Notes: a model not told the origin generated them from the sequence alone. A DNA stretch of 64,000 nt from Taiwanofungus camphoratus (GCA_003999685.1 CP021221.1:1550001-1614000); one strand, 5' to 3'. Counted from the stretch's first letter, positions 1 through 12,243 are shown. Program-made: numbers and translations.

Positions 1-941
1 TGACCCGGCTGTCGTTGAATATAGGTCGTGAACGCTCTACTAACACAACTGGACAAGCTCAAACATAGGAAGAATGTTCTTGTTATGTCGACAAGCAACC
101 TTGCTAAAGCTATCGGTGCGTGTTTGTATACACCACGTTGTTCTTGGTGGTTTCTAATCATCCCGCATACTATCGGCCTGCGACTATGTACGGCAGACTC
201 GGCCTTCGTTGACCGTGCCGATATTGTTCAATACATCGATCTTCCACCCCGTGAGGCAATTTACGAGATACTACGGACATGCCTATCAGAGCTTATCGTG
301 AAAGGTATTGTAGTAGGCGTCGTAAGTGTCTACACATTCGATTTATATAGTCCCACACGATAGTAATTAATAGAAATAGGACGTCCCGAGCCTTGCACAA
401 GCTCAACTTTACGAGCGAACCGCGGACTTCTCACCGCTGTCGCCTGTGATTCCTGCTCCTTCCTCACAATCGCTCGGTACCTGTGCTAGTTCACAGTCCA
501 GCTCGCACTTACCCTTTCAACATTCTCAACTGGATCTTCATGAAGATATGGATCACTTGAACGGATATAATCAGAGACTTGACTCGCGAGAGCGCTCAAG
601 GAATGTAGCTTTGAAGCTCCTTGCCCTTGCTGAGAAGTGCCGGGTATGCTTGTACGCCCAAGCTGGCTGTACAGTGAGCTAATTCAAGCTTCGTTACTCA
701 GGCTCAAGGTATGTCAGGTCGCTCCCTTAGGCGATTGCCGGTTCTCGCGCATGCTCGCTACATCGGAACACTACCTATGTTCTCAGCAAGCAAACGTGCT
801 ACACATGTTAACGGCACGGACAAAATGAAGAAAATACTTACCGAGGGAGCAGGTACTGTGACAGAGGTTGAAGTGTGGCTGAATGCAATGGGGCGTGTAG
901 TCGAGGCACAAGCGACCGAAAGAAGCAGATTGGAGCGGTGA
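1..941 (+). CDS. PCH2: Pachytene checkpoint protein 2 / TRIP13 AAA+ ATPase (3' part; 5' end outside window)
   Basis: The family is a hexameric AAA+ ATPase that remodels HORMA-domain proteins such as Hop1 and Mad2 in the meiotic and spindle checkpoints. The window opens in an intron whose acceptor AG is at 23-24. Exons read about 25-115, 197-321, 380-643 and 702-941. The first carries [20 protein letters not shown], the arm before the sensor region; the second carries [18 protein letters not shown], where TRIP13 has its arginine-finger region; the last carries [19 protein letters not shown], matching the sensor-2 helix of TRIP13 (GLSGR.LRKLPFLAHA). The Walker A and B exons lie left of the window. 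The third exon has a Ser/Gln-rich loop (about residues 25-70 of that exon), longer than I recall from animal TRIP13. Splice sites were inferred by eye; the family call is secure. Confidence 0.88.
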
Positions 942-3166
942 TGATAGTACTAGCTGCTATGATTTGCTGTCGGTGGTATGACCGTTAGTCTCTGGACTTG
1001 TCGTTATAGGGAAATGCCTATATCCCTCATACTTGGTGGGTATCATACATGCGCTCGAACTACGATGCTGGATGACAAACCCCAACTTCGTGTGCACCAC
1101 ATGAGCTATATATTCTCTTAGTCATCACCGAAGAACGCAGCAGCGAACGTCCTCAATGTGCGATGAAAAAAGTGTATAGAATGCACTGAGGGCTAAGAAA
1201 ACAATCATCGTCCCCGTAGAATTGTTGATCAACCGTTTGAATCAGGCTGTCTATCTCAGGCTTGACGGCTGCAACATCGATCGGCGTCGTGAAAGGGAGC
1301 ACCCTAAGGCATTGACAGTCTCTAACGATAGTGCATTTAGGTCAAGTCGCACGCATCTGGCGAGACTTCTCTTTATAATCGATAGCCAGTGATCTGGTAA
1401 GGGTTGCACCTTCTTCAGTGTGAGTGTATTATCCGCTCCAAGGACCGTGCAGTCCTGCAATCTCCATAAAATAGGTATCATTTTAGTGCACTGTATGTTG
1501 GAAGACAACCAGAGTTTTCGAAGAATATTACAAACGGTGTTGATACGCACAGTGAGCGCTGCTTCTGCTAATGCGAAGAGCGGAGTGAAAATGCGAATTT
1601 GTAGCACAAGTTAGCCGTCTATGTACAGAGTTGCCAATGACCCTGAAGACCAAAACGGCGAGTTCGTGCGCAGCCCCAAATTGAACACTTGCACCTAAAC
1701 CGACACCTGCAGAGCGTGCGACTAAGAGGTACCCCTCACCTATAGGATATGTAAGATATTGGCTACTCCAGCGATTAAAATACCATCAACATGTCTAGTT
1801 TGATATGAAGAAGCCCAAATTCTTACACTAGAGAAGCTCTCAGACAGTGCGGCAGTAGTCCCAGATGCACCACTCACACAGGGTAGAAAACACGATTACT
1901 TCACTAAGCCTTAATCGAACACGTCGCCACAACATAATTAATTTGATGCTACTAAGCATCTGTAAGAGGGTATGATGTATCCAACAATTGATGGATGACC
2001 CTCGCTTCCTAGCAACGCCGCAGGATATCGATACAACCCACGAGTCTCGCCCTCGTCACTCGTAAGGTAAACCTACCAAAGATCTGATATCTTGATATTG
2101 GCGCCATTTTCCCTCGGCGCCCCTGTAACGCCAGATCGAGAAGAAAGTATACATCCATGCACGAAGTAAAGGGTGCTCCAGGTATCCCTACGTAAACTGA
2201 ACAAGGCAAGTAAGAACAAGCAAGGCGAAGATGAGAACTCTGAGCCTGCGACATAAGCGCCATCTAGAGCTGAATGTCGTATCCCTAAACTGATGCGAAA
2301 CCTGGAGAAGAGTAGGGATGGGATTGGAGAATACATTACACGATAGGCCTATAAGCTTTCAGGGTCTGCTTGGAAACTTCATGGATGTATTCTGCGACGA
2401 CCTCCCCGATAATGACATACAGTAATTCCCACGGGAAGCACTGCAGTCCGTCGGTGATGATCCGGGGACTCTTCGCAGTTTGTGGTCAGTACATAGAAAT
2501 TTATGGAGGATAAGAAAACAAGAATCGTTACACTGTAAGTGCAACAAAGACAAAATTTGCTGACGCTAATCAGCCGTTGCAATCGCTCCATGTAAGTGAA
2601 ATCGTGGACTAGGCGTGTTGCTCACTACAGCAGGGCCTTCCGCGATAAAATTTGTTGGTATTGAGGTCGTATACGCTTCCATAGCAATGATATATTGCTC
2701 GAATGTAGCCCCCAAGAGTATCAGTAGTTGGTAGATGCAATCACAAGCGTGAACCGGGAGCACATCCAGTCCACTGGTTTCGCTTCTGTATAAGCCGCCC
2801 ATGGGACTTGGGTATTGGCAGCATGTATTGAATGGCCAGCCTGAGTATCAATCGTGTACCAGTCAATAATTACCGCTGTGGGTGGATATGGCAGCCTAAT
2901 GTTGCTAATTACAGGGTAGCAGAGTCAAAATAAGCGCCTGTTGCAGGTCCCCAAGATCGCAGGCGCTCTGGCTTCTTTGCAACCCCTTACGACTGCTACG
3001 AGCGACACGGTGCTGTTAGCTTTCAAGCACAAAATTGCTTTTAACAAAGTCCCAAGTTCAAAGAATGGCATATGTCTCGATAGAGTCTGACGATGTGAGC
3101 TTCTTTTAAGGTCCTAAGCTACAATATGTCCTCATGGTATTAATGGCAGTCTTGCCCTCTTAGCGG
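942..3166. other. 2.2 kb without a recognisable gene
   Basis: Only short open frames occur here, none over 120 codons. None gives a family motif, and I could not chain neighbouring frames by splice sites as I could for the flanking genes. No terminal repeats or RNA gene were noticed. It may hold the TRIP13 3' UTR, the promoter of the Yip1 gene at its right end, and decayed sequence. Confidence 0.5.
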
Positions 3167-4353
3167 ATGGAAGAAGGACCTGAAGGTCTCCAGTTCCAAT
3201 GTGCGCTCGAATGCTCTCTTAACCTTAGATGGACGGAAGTCCTCAAACACTTCCTCTGTGTCTTCCCCAGCGTTTCTAGAAACTGATGCTCGTGCTGCTG
3301 ATCAGAATGGAAGGAACAATGCTGCGCGAGGTATGTTATGTATATTGCTCTGTGCGAGTGTACTGAAGTACACGCTGCAACGTGTGTATGTGTGCGTTGA
3401 CTGGCATCTTACACTAACTTCTGTGTCTTGCGCGCTTCGAACAGGCTATATCCCAGACCGTGGTGCAGGGCGCGTCAGCCCTTACGGACTCTGGACGCTT
3501 GATTACTTCCAACCTTACTTCGATGTTGACACCAAAACCGTAAGCCACCGTGTCTCAGACTGCCATTTGTTCTTCCTACCACTGATGGCCGCACGATTGT
3601 TCTCAGGTAATCCGCCGCTGCTATCTCACCCTCTTCCCGCCTGCAGCCTCTTCCTACTTGCACACGCATTTAACGCCTGCCGCTGATATGTACGGGCCTT
3701 TTTGGACGCTCACCACACTCATCTTTGCTCTCTGTGTTTGCTCCTCTCTTTCTTCTGCTGTCGCTACGTACCTTTCACATCCCGACGCTGCCGCGGAGGT
3801 TGCATACGACTTCCGGCTGTTCTCGACGGCCGTGGGACTGGTGTATGCCTATGGGCTTGGCGTTCCGGTGTTACTGTGGTTTGCACTTAGATATCTTGGT
3901 GTGGGTGAATGGAGTGTGGTTGAAGCGATGGCGGTGTGGGGATATGGTCAATTCGTATGGATCCCAGTGGCGGTAAGTTATGCTATGTTTGCTCTGAGTA
4001 TGTGTCTAACGAGACGATGTATAGCTTCTATGTGTGATCCCAGTCCCGCTATTGCGCTGGATCTTGGTTGGTCTCGCATTTCTTCTGTCGGGATTTTTCC
4101 TTGTAGCAAATGTGTACCCGATACTTGCTTCGGTAAGTGTGCCCATTCTTCGCATGTTGCCTAGGTTTGATTCTTTGTCACTACCCGACATGTTTGACAG
4201 GCCGACGCGAAAGCAGTCCGACTCATCATCATTCTCCTCGTTGCTTTGCATGCGGCCCTTGCGCTAAGCTTCAAAGTCCTTTTCTTCGATTACTACGTGG
4301 TGAAGGAAATTGGTCCTCAGGATCCAGTGCCGGGTTTTACTACTTTGTCTTGA
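3167..4353 (+). CDS. Yip1-domain Golgi membrane protein (YIPF1/YIPF2 type)
   Basis: Yip1-family proteins are five-span membrane proteins of the Golgi and ER that bind Rab GTPases. The soluble N-terminus is Ser-rich and leads into SPYGLWTLDYFQPYFDVDT, a hallmark of the YIPF1/2 branch. Then come DMYGPFWTLTTLIFALCV and several hydrophobic spans, ending FFDYYVVKEIGPQDPVPG before the stop at 4351-4353. Introns are seen at about 3332-3444, 3973-4024 and 4132-4200. The start is my choice: ATG 3167 gives MEEGPEGLQFQ, which resembles the N-terminus of family members, but it joins the main frame only if 3201-3228 is a 28-nt intron. Otherwise the first exon lies further upstream. The stop of the downstream rhomboid gene faces it tail to tail. 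Confidence 0.85.
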
Positions 4354-4871
4354 GGCTGCTTCGAGACTGATTTGTCAGTATGTTATCCTATATCTCTAGT
4401 CCGCTAGGATGCATGTCGGACCAATGGTCCGAGTTTGTAGTCCTATCCAACTGAACAAGCAAGTAATCTGTAAACCCAAGAAGACCTAAGCAATAATATT
4501 GAGCTGCTAGAACTTTAGTGGACTCCTGATCATGTAGTTGCCGGAAATGTGTTTGGACAAGGCTAGCAGGCCACCGTCGACGAGCAGAATGGTGGTCCTC
4601 TTCACATCAATCGCTGACTGTGGTTGACATCGACTAAAAGGTGTAGAAGCTCAGGGAACTAGAGCTTACTCGCGTTTCGCAGTGTATAGAATTTTGATGG
4701 AGACACAACCGCTAGGGTGTTCATGTAGTCGCATGCAAAAAATCTGTTGCGCTGTTACATCCATGCCATTTAGCTTTAAGCGTGAGACTCTCAGTGTCAG
4801 GAGTTCCGATTTGAAAGATGCGGTAACGAATGAAAAGTGTAGATAGAGATATACCATTTGAAAAATGCATT
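4354..4871. other. Intergenic, two converging gene ends
   Basis: This 518-bp stretch lies between the stops of the Yip1 gene and the rhomboid gene. It should hold both 3' UTRs. No open frame that looks real, repeat or RNA gene was seen. Confidence 0.6.
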
Positions 4872-6205
4872 CTAGAACATACGGAATCGCAGACCAAGAT
4901 AATATCCAATGCCAGCAAGCAAACCTGCGACATGGCCCGCAGTATCGGTCCGCCCGCGCTATTATCCCAATTTCAATGATAGAGCGGGTGAAGAGGGAAG
5001 TCAAGCACGAACCATGTCCGCTATCGCGCTATAACCGTCCAATAAGAAGACGCCAGTAACGAATGCCCACGCAGGCATCGGGATGATGCCAAACAAGGCA
5101 AACTTCGCATTTGGTGCAAGGCAGGCGAGGAACGATACGACAGCATAGATTGCACCTTAACAGAACCGGAACCATCAATTTCAAAGATGCCTGAAAATGT
5201 GGAGACGAAAACTACATACCGCTGGCACCATGCGAGCTATAGTTTGGATTTCTGTTTTTGACGCGGTTATGCCAGAGCAGACTTGCTAGACTGCTGGCGA
5301 CGCCCCCTTCACATATGTCCATCAGATATCAGCACTTGCGGTAGGCAGCCAAGTATGTATGCACCTCCAAGATACAGAGCCAGGAATCGCGTATTTCCCA
5401 ACACAGATTGCACGGCGGGCGCCATGAAGTAAAATGTGAATGCATTGACAAACAAATGCCCGGTCATCTCGTGTGAGAAACAGGAAGTAAGGAGTGTCCA
5501 TCTACAACGACACACGACAATAAGGGCACCGGCCACGAGGGCTAGAAAGCAATACGAACATCCGACCTGCTTTCACGTTGTCCATAGACACAGGAAAGTT
5601 AGCCTGCATCCAGGCATGAAAACTTCGATCCCCAGTACTTCTCTTCAATGTCATTTTAAACGTAAATCAGTAAGTCTTTGTAGACTAATACAACATGGGA
5701 GCGGCACGGATTGGAGACGACGACGTACGTAATTGAAATATGCAAGGTTCCAAGCCACATATACTGCTCCATTCAGGGCAAGTATACTCCAGAAAATAGC
5801 TGCATTTGGAATTGCATCCAGCTGCTCGCGGAAGCGCTGCCATGCACCCTGCGGTCCGCGTGGTGGGATCGGCCCTCGGGATTGCGCACGGCCTGCATTA
5901 AAAGGAATTCTTGATATTCTTGACGACCGGTGTGTTGCATATCGAGCTTTGTTAGGAACGAATCGAAGGATAGATGGCAACGACGGTCTTGGAATTAGCC
6001 AGTTCAGGTGACGAGCTGCAGAGAATGTATGACTCCATCGGTGAAACAGGAAAGGATCGGACGCAATTAGGATGGCAGAGCGAGGAGTTGAATAGGACAC
6101 TCTTGCATGGTTGAGAAGACCATGTTGTGGGCTACGAGATATGTTCTGCAAAGAGGCTGCGAAACAGCGCGAGAACAGCAAAGAGTTCGCCAACTGAGTA
6201 TTCAT
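4872..6205 (-). CDS. PCP1: Mitochondrial rhomboid protease (Pcp1/PARL type)
   Basis: Rhomboids are serine proteases that cut within the membrane; the mitochondrial form processes inner-membrane proteins. The N-terminus from ATG 6205 is Arg/Ser-rich with few acidic residues, as expected of a mitochondrial presequence. After the first span comes FSHEMTGHLFVNAFTFYF, which fits the rhomboid HxxxN motif. The active-site serine is in SHGASG, just before an intron (about 5157-5221). The next exon continues AIYAVVSFLACLAPNAKFAL. After a last intron (starting GTTCGTGC near 5009) comes TDTAGHVAGLLAGIGYYLG, whose His completes the Ser-His dyad. The stop is TAG at 4872-4874. Its start is only 129 bp from that of sedlin on the other strand, so the two probably share a promoter. 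Confidence 0.9.
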
Positions 6206-6334
6206 CGAAACTTGAGTGTCGAGGCAGCGAAGCCCTAACCTTAGTATAGGATACTCAGGTCTACAGTTTCTACGATCACGTGACCAAATACTACTACAAC
6301 CGGAGGTACTGCAGTCGACCAGGCTAAGATTACC
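6206..6334. promoter_or_regulatory. Short bidirectional promoter, rhomboid / sedlin
   Basis: Only 129 bp separate the two start codons, so this interval must hold the 5' UTRs and core promoters of both genes, unless transcription starts inside the neighbouring gene. It contains ATCACGTGAC at about 6275, a CACGTG E-box of the sort bound by bHLH factors. No clear TATA box was seen. Confidence 0.55.
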
Positions 6335-7052
6335 ATGTCACATCACCTCTTCCTACTCTCTCCATCGGATACTCCTCTATATAGTCTCACCCATTACTCC
6401 TCAAAACCTTCGCAGGCTACAACGAGTTCACCGTTGGCTTCGAATCTTCCGAGCTGGTCGACTTCTGCCTTTGCAGGAACCTTGACGGCCTTATCTGGGG
6501 CCACAAGTGCAACTCAAGCGCATCATGTACAGGGAGGAACAGTACGAATAGGCGGAGGACAGGATAGGCATGTCATTCAGATGATCGCGAACGCCAGCCT
6601 GGATGTCATTGAGGAGGTTATGCGGAAGGAGAATGTGATGTTCGTATCCATCCCACGTCGCTTCCTGCTTCTCGTGGTCAGCAGGCTCACCCTCTCTCAG
6701 GTACTTGAAGTCTGTAGACAAATTCAACGAATGGACGGTCTCGGCGTTCGTCACGCCAGGAAGTGAGAACCAGACCGTTGCTCAGTTCTTCAGTGGTCTG
6801 AGATTATTTTGGGCAGATATGAAGTTCGTGTTGCTACACGAGGCACGTAACGACGATGGAATCAAGGCCTTCTTCAGCGATGTTTGGGAATTGTACGTGA
6901 AGGTAAGATGCGCGTTTCAGCCACTGGTGTCCGGAGGTCGCACCCTCATGCGCGCTCAGACAATGCTCAACCCGTTCCATACCGCTCACACTCCCATACG
7001 GAGCTCTGTGTTCGATGCCAGAGTTAGGGCCAGCGCAAAAAAGCACCTGTGA
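6335..7052 (+). CDS. TRS20: Sedlin / TRAPPC2, TRAPP complex subunit
   Basis: Sedlin is a small longin-fold subunit of the TRAPP tethering complexes that act on Ypt1/Rab1 in ER-to-Golgi traffic. ATG 6335 opens [18 protein letters not shown], matching the family start (I.SP.D.PLYE). A Ser/Thr/Ala-rich loop follows that animal sedlin lacks. Then come [52 protein letters not shown] and the C-terminal [18 protein letters not shown]. Introns begin with GTTCGTATCC near 6642, GTGAGAACC near 6763 and GTAAGATGC near 6903; each restores the frame of the sedlin alignment. The stop is TGA 7050-7052. Confidence 0.92.
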
Positions 7053-7945
7053 TCTGTCGAAAACAAGGTATTCCGAGGAACCGAAAGACAAAGCAGAACA
7101 CAAACAAAGCAGGACCACGTTGTATAAAGTTCGACGTCGGGTTGATCGCGGCTGGCGGCTGCAGGCGGGTCTGACGCTACTCTCTTTTGTTCTCGCCCGG
7201 CGTAGAGCGGCAGACCGGGCGGTGCTCCTGACACGGGGCTGGTCATTTTCTGAAGCTGACTGAGGTGGCTGGAGTAGGTTCACGCTAGTATAGGTCTAGT
7301 ACCTGGTAGATTCGGTACAACGGCGACTATGGTAGGATGAGCGTAGAATGAGAATAGATCCCGAGAGTATGAAAGTCAGCGCTGATTCAGTCATGAGCCT
7401 CATGCAGGCGAGTTGCCGGGGTCCCACTGGGCTGGTGGCTATACTCAAAGCTCACCGTTTTGATCTTTGTCGTCTCTCTCTCTTACCGCTTGGTGGCCTC
7501 TTTCTCGCTTGTTCCTCTGTCTCTCTCTGTCTTCACCTTTAGGATATATATCTCTCTATCATCTTTATATACGCGCCAAAATTCAGGTTTTCTCGGCCCA
7601 ATTTTCCTAATCGCCTATCCGGCACTTCACATCGCAGGTCTCTCTGCAGTCTTCCAGCCTCCATCCTCCACCGTGTCGCTCCAGAGAGAGAGATAGACGT
7701 GTCCTTTTAACTCCCGATTGTTGGACATCCTCAATTTTGAGCCCTCGCCAGGTACTGTCTTTACCCTTTGCGACCTCGGGAATGCCACGCTCTAACATGA
7801 TTCCATGATGCTGGCCACATCGGCCAATTACATCCAATCTTTTGTAGCTGTATTCCTCCACCGTTTATTCAGCATTGTCACCTCTTCCATAGTCTTTCTC
7901 GGCTCGATATCTCTGTAACTCTTCGCCTGTTCCATTTGCATACCA
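7053..7945. promoter_or_regulatory. Pyrimidine-rich leader upstream of the 7946 gene
   Basis: No gene was recognised. From about 7455 to 7690 the plus strand is rich in TCTCT runs (for example 7468-7483 and 7516-7532), followed by TA-rich spots at 7544-7550 and 7565-7572. CT-rich tracts before the transcription start are common in highly expressed fungal genes. Frames on either strand here look like products of this simple sequence. Confidence 0.45.
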
Positions 7946-9447
7946 ATGGCTACCACACCAGCCCCCAATCCCCGTGCCTCTCTCCTCGCCGGTCTTCGCA
8001 CTGGAGGTGTACGTTCAACTTCTGGTCCTACAAGCAATGTCCCCCATACCGCTGCTCCAGGTGGAGCCTTCAACGTCCCGCGCTTTGTTCCAAATTCCCA
8101 CAACGACGCACTTTTCTCGCATGAGGAAGAGGATGAGCTCTCCGACATGATGGCGCAGAACCTGTACATCAAGAACAATGTTAGCCGCTTCCAGCAGCAC
8201 CCAATGACTGCTGCTGTGGATGGCGCAGCGAACAGGTTCTCCAACCAGCAGGCCATAGGTATGAATGGCATGGGCTTCAACTCAATGACTCCTGCCGCTG
8301 CCCAGAATCAGCTGCAAGCTCTCCAATTGCAGATGATGCAGATGGAGATCGCGAGGCTGCAGGTAAGCTGGCATACTGTTATGGTGCCAGTCTGATCCAA
8401 TCACGTCATACCATGAAACTGATTTTGCCTTGTTAGGCTCTTCAAGCTCAGCAGTACCAGGCTGAGCTCCTCGCACAGGTGCAAGCTCAGGCTCAACGTC
8501 AACGTCAGGCTCAGCAGCCATTGAGGCGCACTACTGTCGGTTTTGTCCCGCCTGCCTCTGCTGGTCCTACCCAGGGCATGTTCGACATGGGTGCAGCATC
8601 GATGAACGCACAGATGCGTCGAGCTAATCAAGCAGAACTCTTACGCGCCAAGCTCGGTGTCGGGGCTGAAGAACAAGTTCCGATGACAGCCGCGCTGGGT
8701 GGCAAGTTCGGGAGCCGTTTGTCGTCGAGATATGAGTCAGATGAAGATGACCTTTCTTCGACTAGGGCAAAGCCACCCTTGACGCCCAACTACACCACCG
8801 TCATCAGTGGTGGCACTTCCCTCGGCCATCCCGCGTCTAACAACATCAGTGGTAATGGCAGTGCTCTTGGTCCTTCTAAATCTGATGCTGCTGTGTCATG
8901 GAGACGCAGTAACACCAATCATTCGATGTTAGGCGGAAACCGCGCCGCATCGTCACCATTGGTCAAGATCACTCCTCCACCTGGAGAGCCATCCTCCCCT
9001 GGTTCGGCCAAAGCCCGTCCCCATGCTCTCCAACTGAGTGTAGCTGCGTCTCAGCCCTTACCCGCCACCATTGTCATTGACAATTCCGAGGGCACAGACG
9101 GAGAGGATTCGTCATCGATGTCGTCCAGATCCAACTCTTCCCCCAGCACGCCCCAGACTGCCAGCTCTAGCGACGTTCCTCCCCTTTCGCCACGCGAGGA
9201 AGCGGTCAAAAAGCTATACGAAGGCCTTGGGTTAGGCCGTCCAACACCCACCATCGCCATAACGGCCCCGCAGGACGCGCCTGTGCAGAGGCTTGTCAGC
9301 CAGCCGGTGCGCCAACCACGCGGTCCACCTTCGAACAACGACGATCTCCTCCCAAAGAACTTTGCCACCCGGAGCAGACGCAAAGCCATTGGTGCCCTCG
9401 GCGCCCTTATGGGCGCGCGCGAGCGTCGCGAGGTCGAGGTTTTTTGA
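7946..9447 (+). CDS. Hypothetical low-complexity protein
   Basis: I do not recognise a named family. ATG 7946 opens MATTPAPNPRASLLAGLRTGG. One intron (about 8363-8436) is removed within a Gln/Ala/Met-rich helix, where QLQALQLQMMQMEIARLQ continues into repeated QAQ units; this could form a coiled coil. The middle is Ser/Pro-rich and disordered, with an acidic ESDEDD patch. The C-terminus has two more conserved-looking blocks: SPREEAVKKLYEGLGLGRP and RSRRKAIGALGALMGARERR. There is no signal peptide or membrane span. The total is about 475 residues. The long open frame, the clear intron and the strong bias for C/G in third positions make it a real gene. A cytosolic or nuclear scaffold role is only a guess. 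Confidence 0.8.
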
Positions 9448-10158
9448 AACATACTTTGGCACGATTGCATCGCCAGTTGGCGCAATGGTAAGGCTGTATG
9501 ATATGTAAACCCCTATTGACGAATGCCCACTTTCCTTCTAAATCCGTCGGTAGCTGAAATTTCTGTCTTTGCTTCTTCACTATCTTATTTACGAGTGTAT
9601 TCTGAACCGGACACTTAGTGCTCGTCAGATACTTCGTGCCTTCCCCTCCCTTTATGATGATTTCCTTCACCTTCATTCTTTCTCCGGCCCTGTCTTTCTC
9701 TCGCAGTCTGTTGGTCAGCGTAAGGGAGCTTGGTGACAGTCGGACTGGGGTTCGTGTGGATCCAGGCTTACGATTGAGGCTTACAGTTACTGCATCGCGA
9801 TGTATAGGACGGCGCAGGGAAGCAGTGCTTCCCCAGGTCGAGAAGCTCCAGGTGGTGATCGCTGAGGACGGGGATGACTCGCATAGGAGACACCCCTTGT
9901 CAGGATATTCACGTTGCGTTTGTACCCTATATCGTTGCATGCAATACAGTCGCCTCCCCCCGAGAAAACTGGCGTAGTTGTACGTTCACAGCGAAGCCGT
10001 AGCAGATCAACAACAACGGTGAATCAAGAAAGATAAAGGGAAATTCGCTGGCATCAAATCTATGCGTAATAATGTACACATTAATCAACACTTGAGTGTA
10101 CATTGACAGATCTCTGATACAGGATACAGCTGTTTGTGAATGTCTTCGCCATTCTCAC
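9448..10158. other. Intergenic, two converging gene ends
   Basis: This 711-bp stretch lies between the stops of the 7946 gene and Arp4. Frames on both strands are short and have no family motif. Nothing else was seen. Confidence 0.55.
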
Positions 10159-11990
10159 TTACACCGCTGACCAACAATCGGCTTTCCATGTTCCTATGAA
10201 GATTGAATTGTTTGAGTTCAGACATTCACAAGGGTGGGAAATTCACGTACTTGCCACTCCTCCCTGCTGATCCACAGTTGATGAAAGGTGCCCAAACTTG
10301 CAAGAATACTCCCACCGAGCCATCCGCCGTATCTTCGCTCAGTGGGGTTTCCTGGAGCATGGATTTTCGACTAGTCGAGCGAAGATAGCGTCAACGACCG
10401 CGTAGCAAATGGAGTTATGACGGATGATCAAGCACTCACGTGGGGAAAGTTCCTTGACAGCTCGGTCTGCAGACGGTCGACAAATCCGGGGAACAAGCTC
10501 CCTCCGCCAGTGAGTACGACATTACCCATGAGGACCTGGCGAATTTCTGGATCGCAAGTACCGAGGGAAGTGCTGATTAATGCTGGTATGGTTTTAGGAA
10601 GGCTCGGGTTTGAGGCCTGTTATGAGAAGTGTAAGGATGACTAGATTTGACAATAGATGAGAATGAAAGGCTCACAATTAATTGCGGAGAGTGTGTGAAG
10701 AATTGCTCGCCGACTGAGTACCGCTCGACAGCGCTAAAGTAGCAGTTGTAGCCAGTCGGGAATTCATAGTGTCTGAGTCCTCGCTGGTTCGCAGCCCTGC
10801 GATACACGATATAGTGGATATAGACTTGTCAACGGATAAGTATGACAGACTCACTGCTCGTTCCAACCCTGGTCAAGTACACCAGCAACGCTTTGAATCC
10901 ATTCATCTACCTCTCGCGCCTCCGCCCAAGCTCTCCAACTATCTGTAGTACCAGCCACGCGATCTTGCCGCAGTTCAAACCGCGGTGCCACTCCTGCATC
11001 TACGGGCTTAAGAATGGGAGGGCTGTTTCACAATATGATTCCACAATTGATTGGAATGGTGCATACCAATTTACTTGCAATGAGCTGATGTGGGAGTAGC
11101 TGAACTGGAGAGCGTCTTGGAGTCGGTGTGGTGAGAAGATGCTTGGAGTGGGCGTGCACGAGCTGCGGCAGGGCAGAGTGAACGAGAGCTGGGTATCAGA
11201 TCAGTGAGCGAAGAGCTGTGCATAAGGCTAAAAGACCTCTTCTCATTACGAATCCGTCGATAACCGGAGTGACACTCGCTGTCGAATGCCCAATGTCAAT
11301 CACGTATGCCGAACCTTTACCTGCCGCAAAACTTGGAGAAATCCGTTGTGAGAACTTGATCGATCGAATCATGCTTTCAACATACGCATTTAGTACACTT
11401 GTATTTGATATGTAGAAAGCAGGAACGTCGAATTCCTCGAAAAGAATTTCCGCCATGCGCTCTCTGTTAGCTGGCGTATTCCATGCTGGCTCAGTAACAA
11501 GAACGGGATGTTCTGTGGGGTTGGTCCGCATGACTTCTTCAAAGGCATATCTCACAAGTGGACCTATAGGATCGAAGTTGTTGACTGTAACAAATAGGCT
11601 GTGGAGTGGATATTCTCTCAGTTTCAATCATCTAAATCTGCACTCACTTATTCCATTCTGTACTGGGTTATCGACATGCATGCCTTCTCGCCACATCGAA
11701 GGGCCATTTTGACCTATATAGAGCTTGGCCTTCTTCTGCTCTTTCTTGCCCTCTTCACCGCCTTCTGATGCTTCTGTCATCATAACATCACCATCCCCAA
11801 AAGCATCCTCTATGTATCCATATGCAGTCGGTATGATAGCTTTGGGAGTATCATCCCCCGCATAACCTGCGCGCAATGAGGACGACCCAATATCGAGGAC
11901 TAAGGCAGAGACTTCATCTGCACGTCGTGTTAAAATGCATGGTTGGAATCAATGAGGAGCAAGATGTATACCTCCTCCGTAGTTTACCAT
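10159..11990 (-). CDS. ARP4: Actin-related protein 4 (Arp4)
   Basis: Arp4 is a nuclear actin-related protein shared by the NuA4, SWR1 and INO80 chromatin complexes. ATG 11990 gives MVNYGG, then after an intron [20 protein letters not shown], the first phosphate loop of the actin fold with the Arp4-type start. The next exons give an acidic insert ([16 protein letters not shown]), [20 protein letters not shown], and [19 protein letters not shown], the second phosphate loop. Near the end are [20 protein letters not shown] and the terminal [11 protein letters not shown], matching the Arp4 tail. The stop is at 10159-10161. At least eight introns are present. It is divergent from ERB1 with 253 bp between the starts. 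Confidence 0.9.
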
Positions 11991-12243
11991 CCTGTGCGAT
12001 AATGATGGTAGAGATAAGTAGGACAGCCACCGTGACCGTGTATGGCCTAGGACACGAGCGCGTTCACACTTCCAGTTGAAGAGACCACGAGATGGAATCT
12101 GGGACCCGATTTCATCTGTGCGAAAACCACGTGAGAGCAACTGGGAAATTTAGTTTGGCTCGCTTTCTCGATCTGCGTGCTGCATCCGCCTCAATTCTCC
12201 CAAAGTAAAAGTAACAACTATTTGCCGTTTTACTGTTGGCACT
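11991..12243. promoter_or_regulatory. Bidirectional promoter, Arp4 / Erb1
   Basis: The 253 bp between the two start codons must drive both a chromatin gene and a ribosome biogenesis gene. A CCACGTG sequence lies at about 12128-12134. I saw no TATA box close to either start. Confidence 0.5.

Noticed and set aside
1251-1607. 118-codon minus-strand frame left of the Yip1 gene
   Set aside because: No recognisable family, and an overlapping plus-strand frame is equally open.
2009-2802. Cluster of short minus-strand frames
   Set aside because: I tried to chain them by GT-AG sites into a protein-like sequence and failed.
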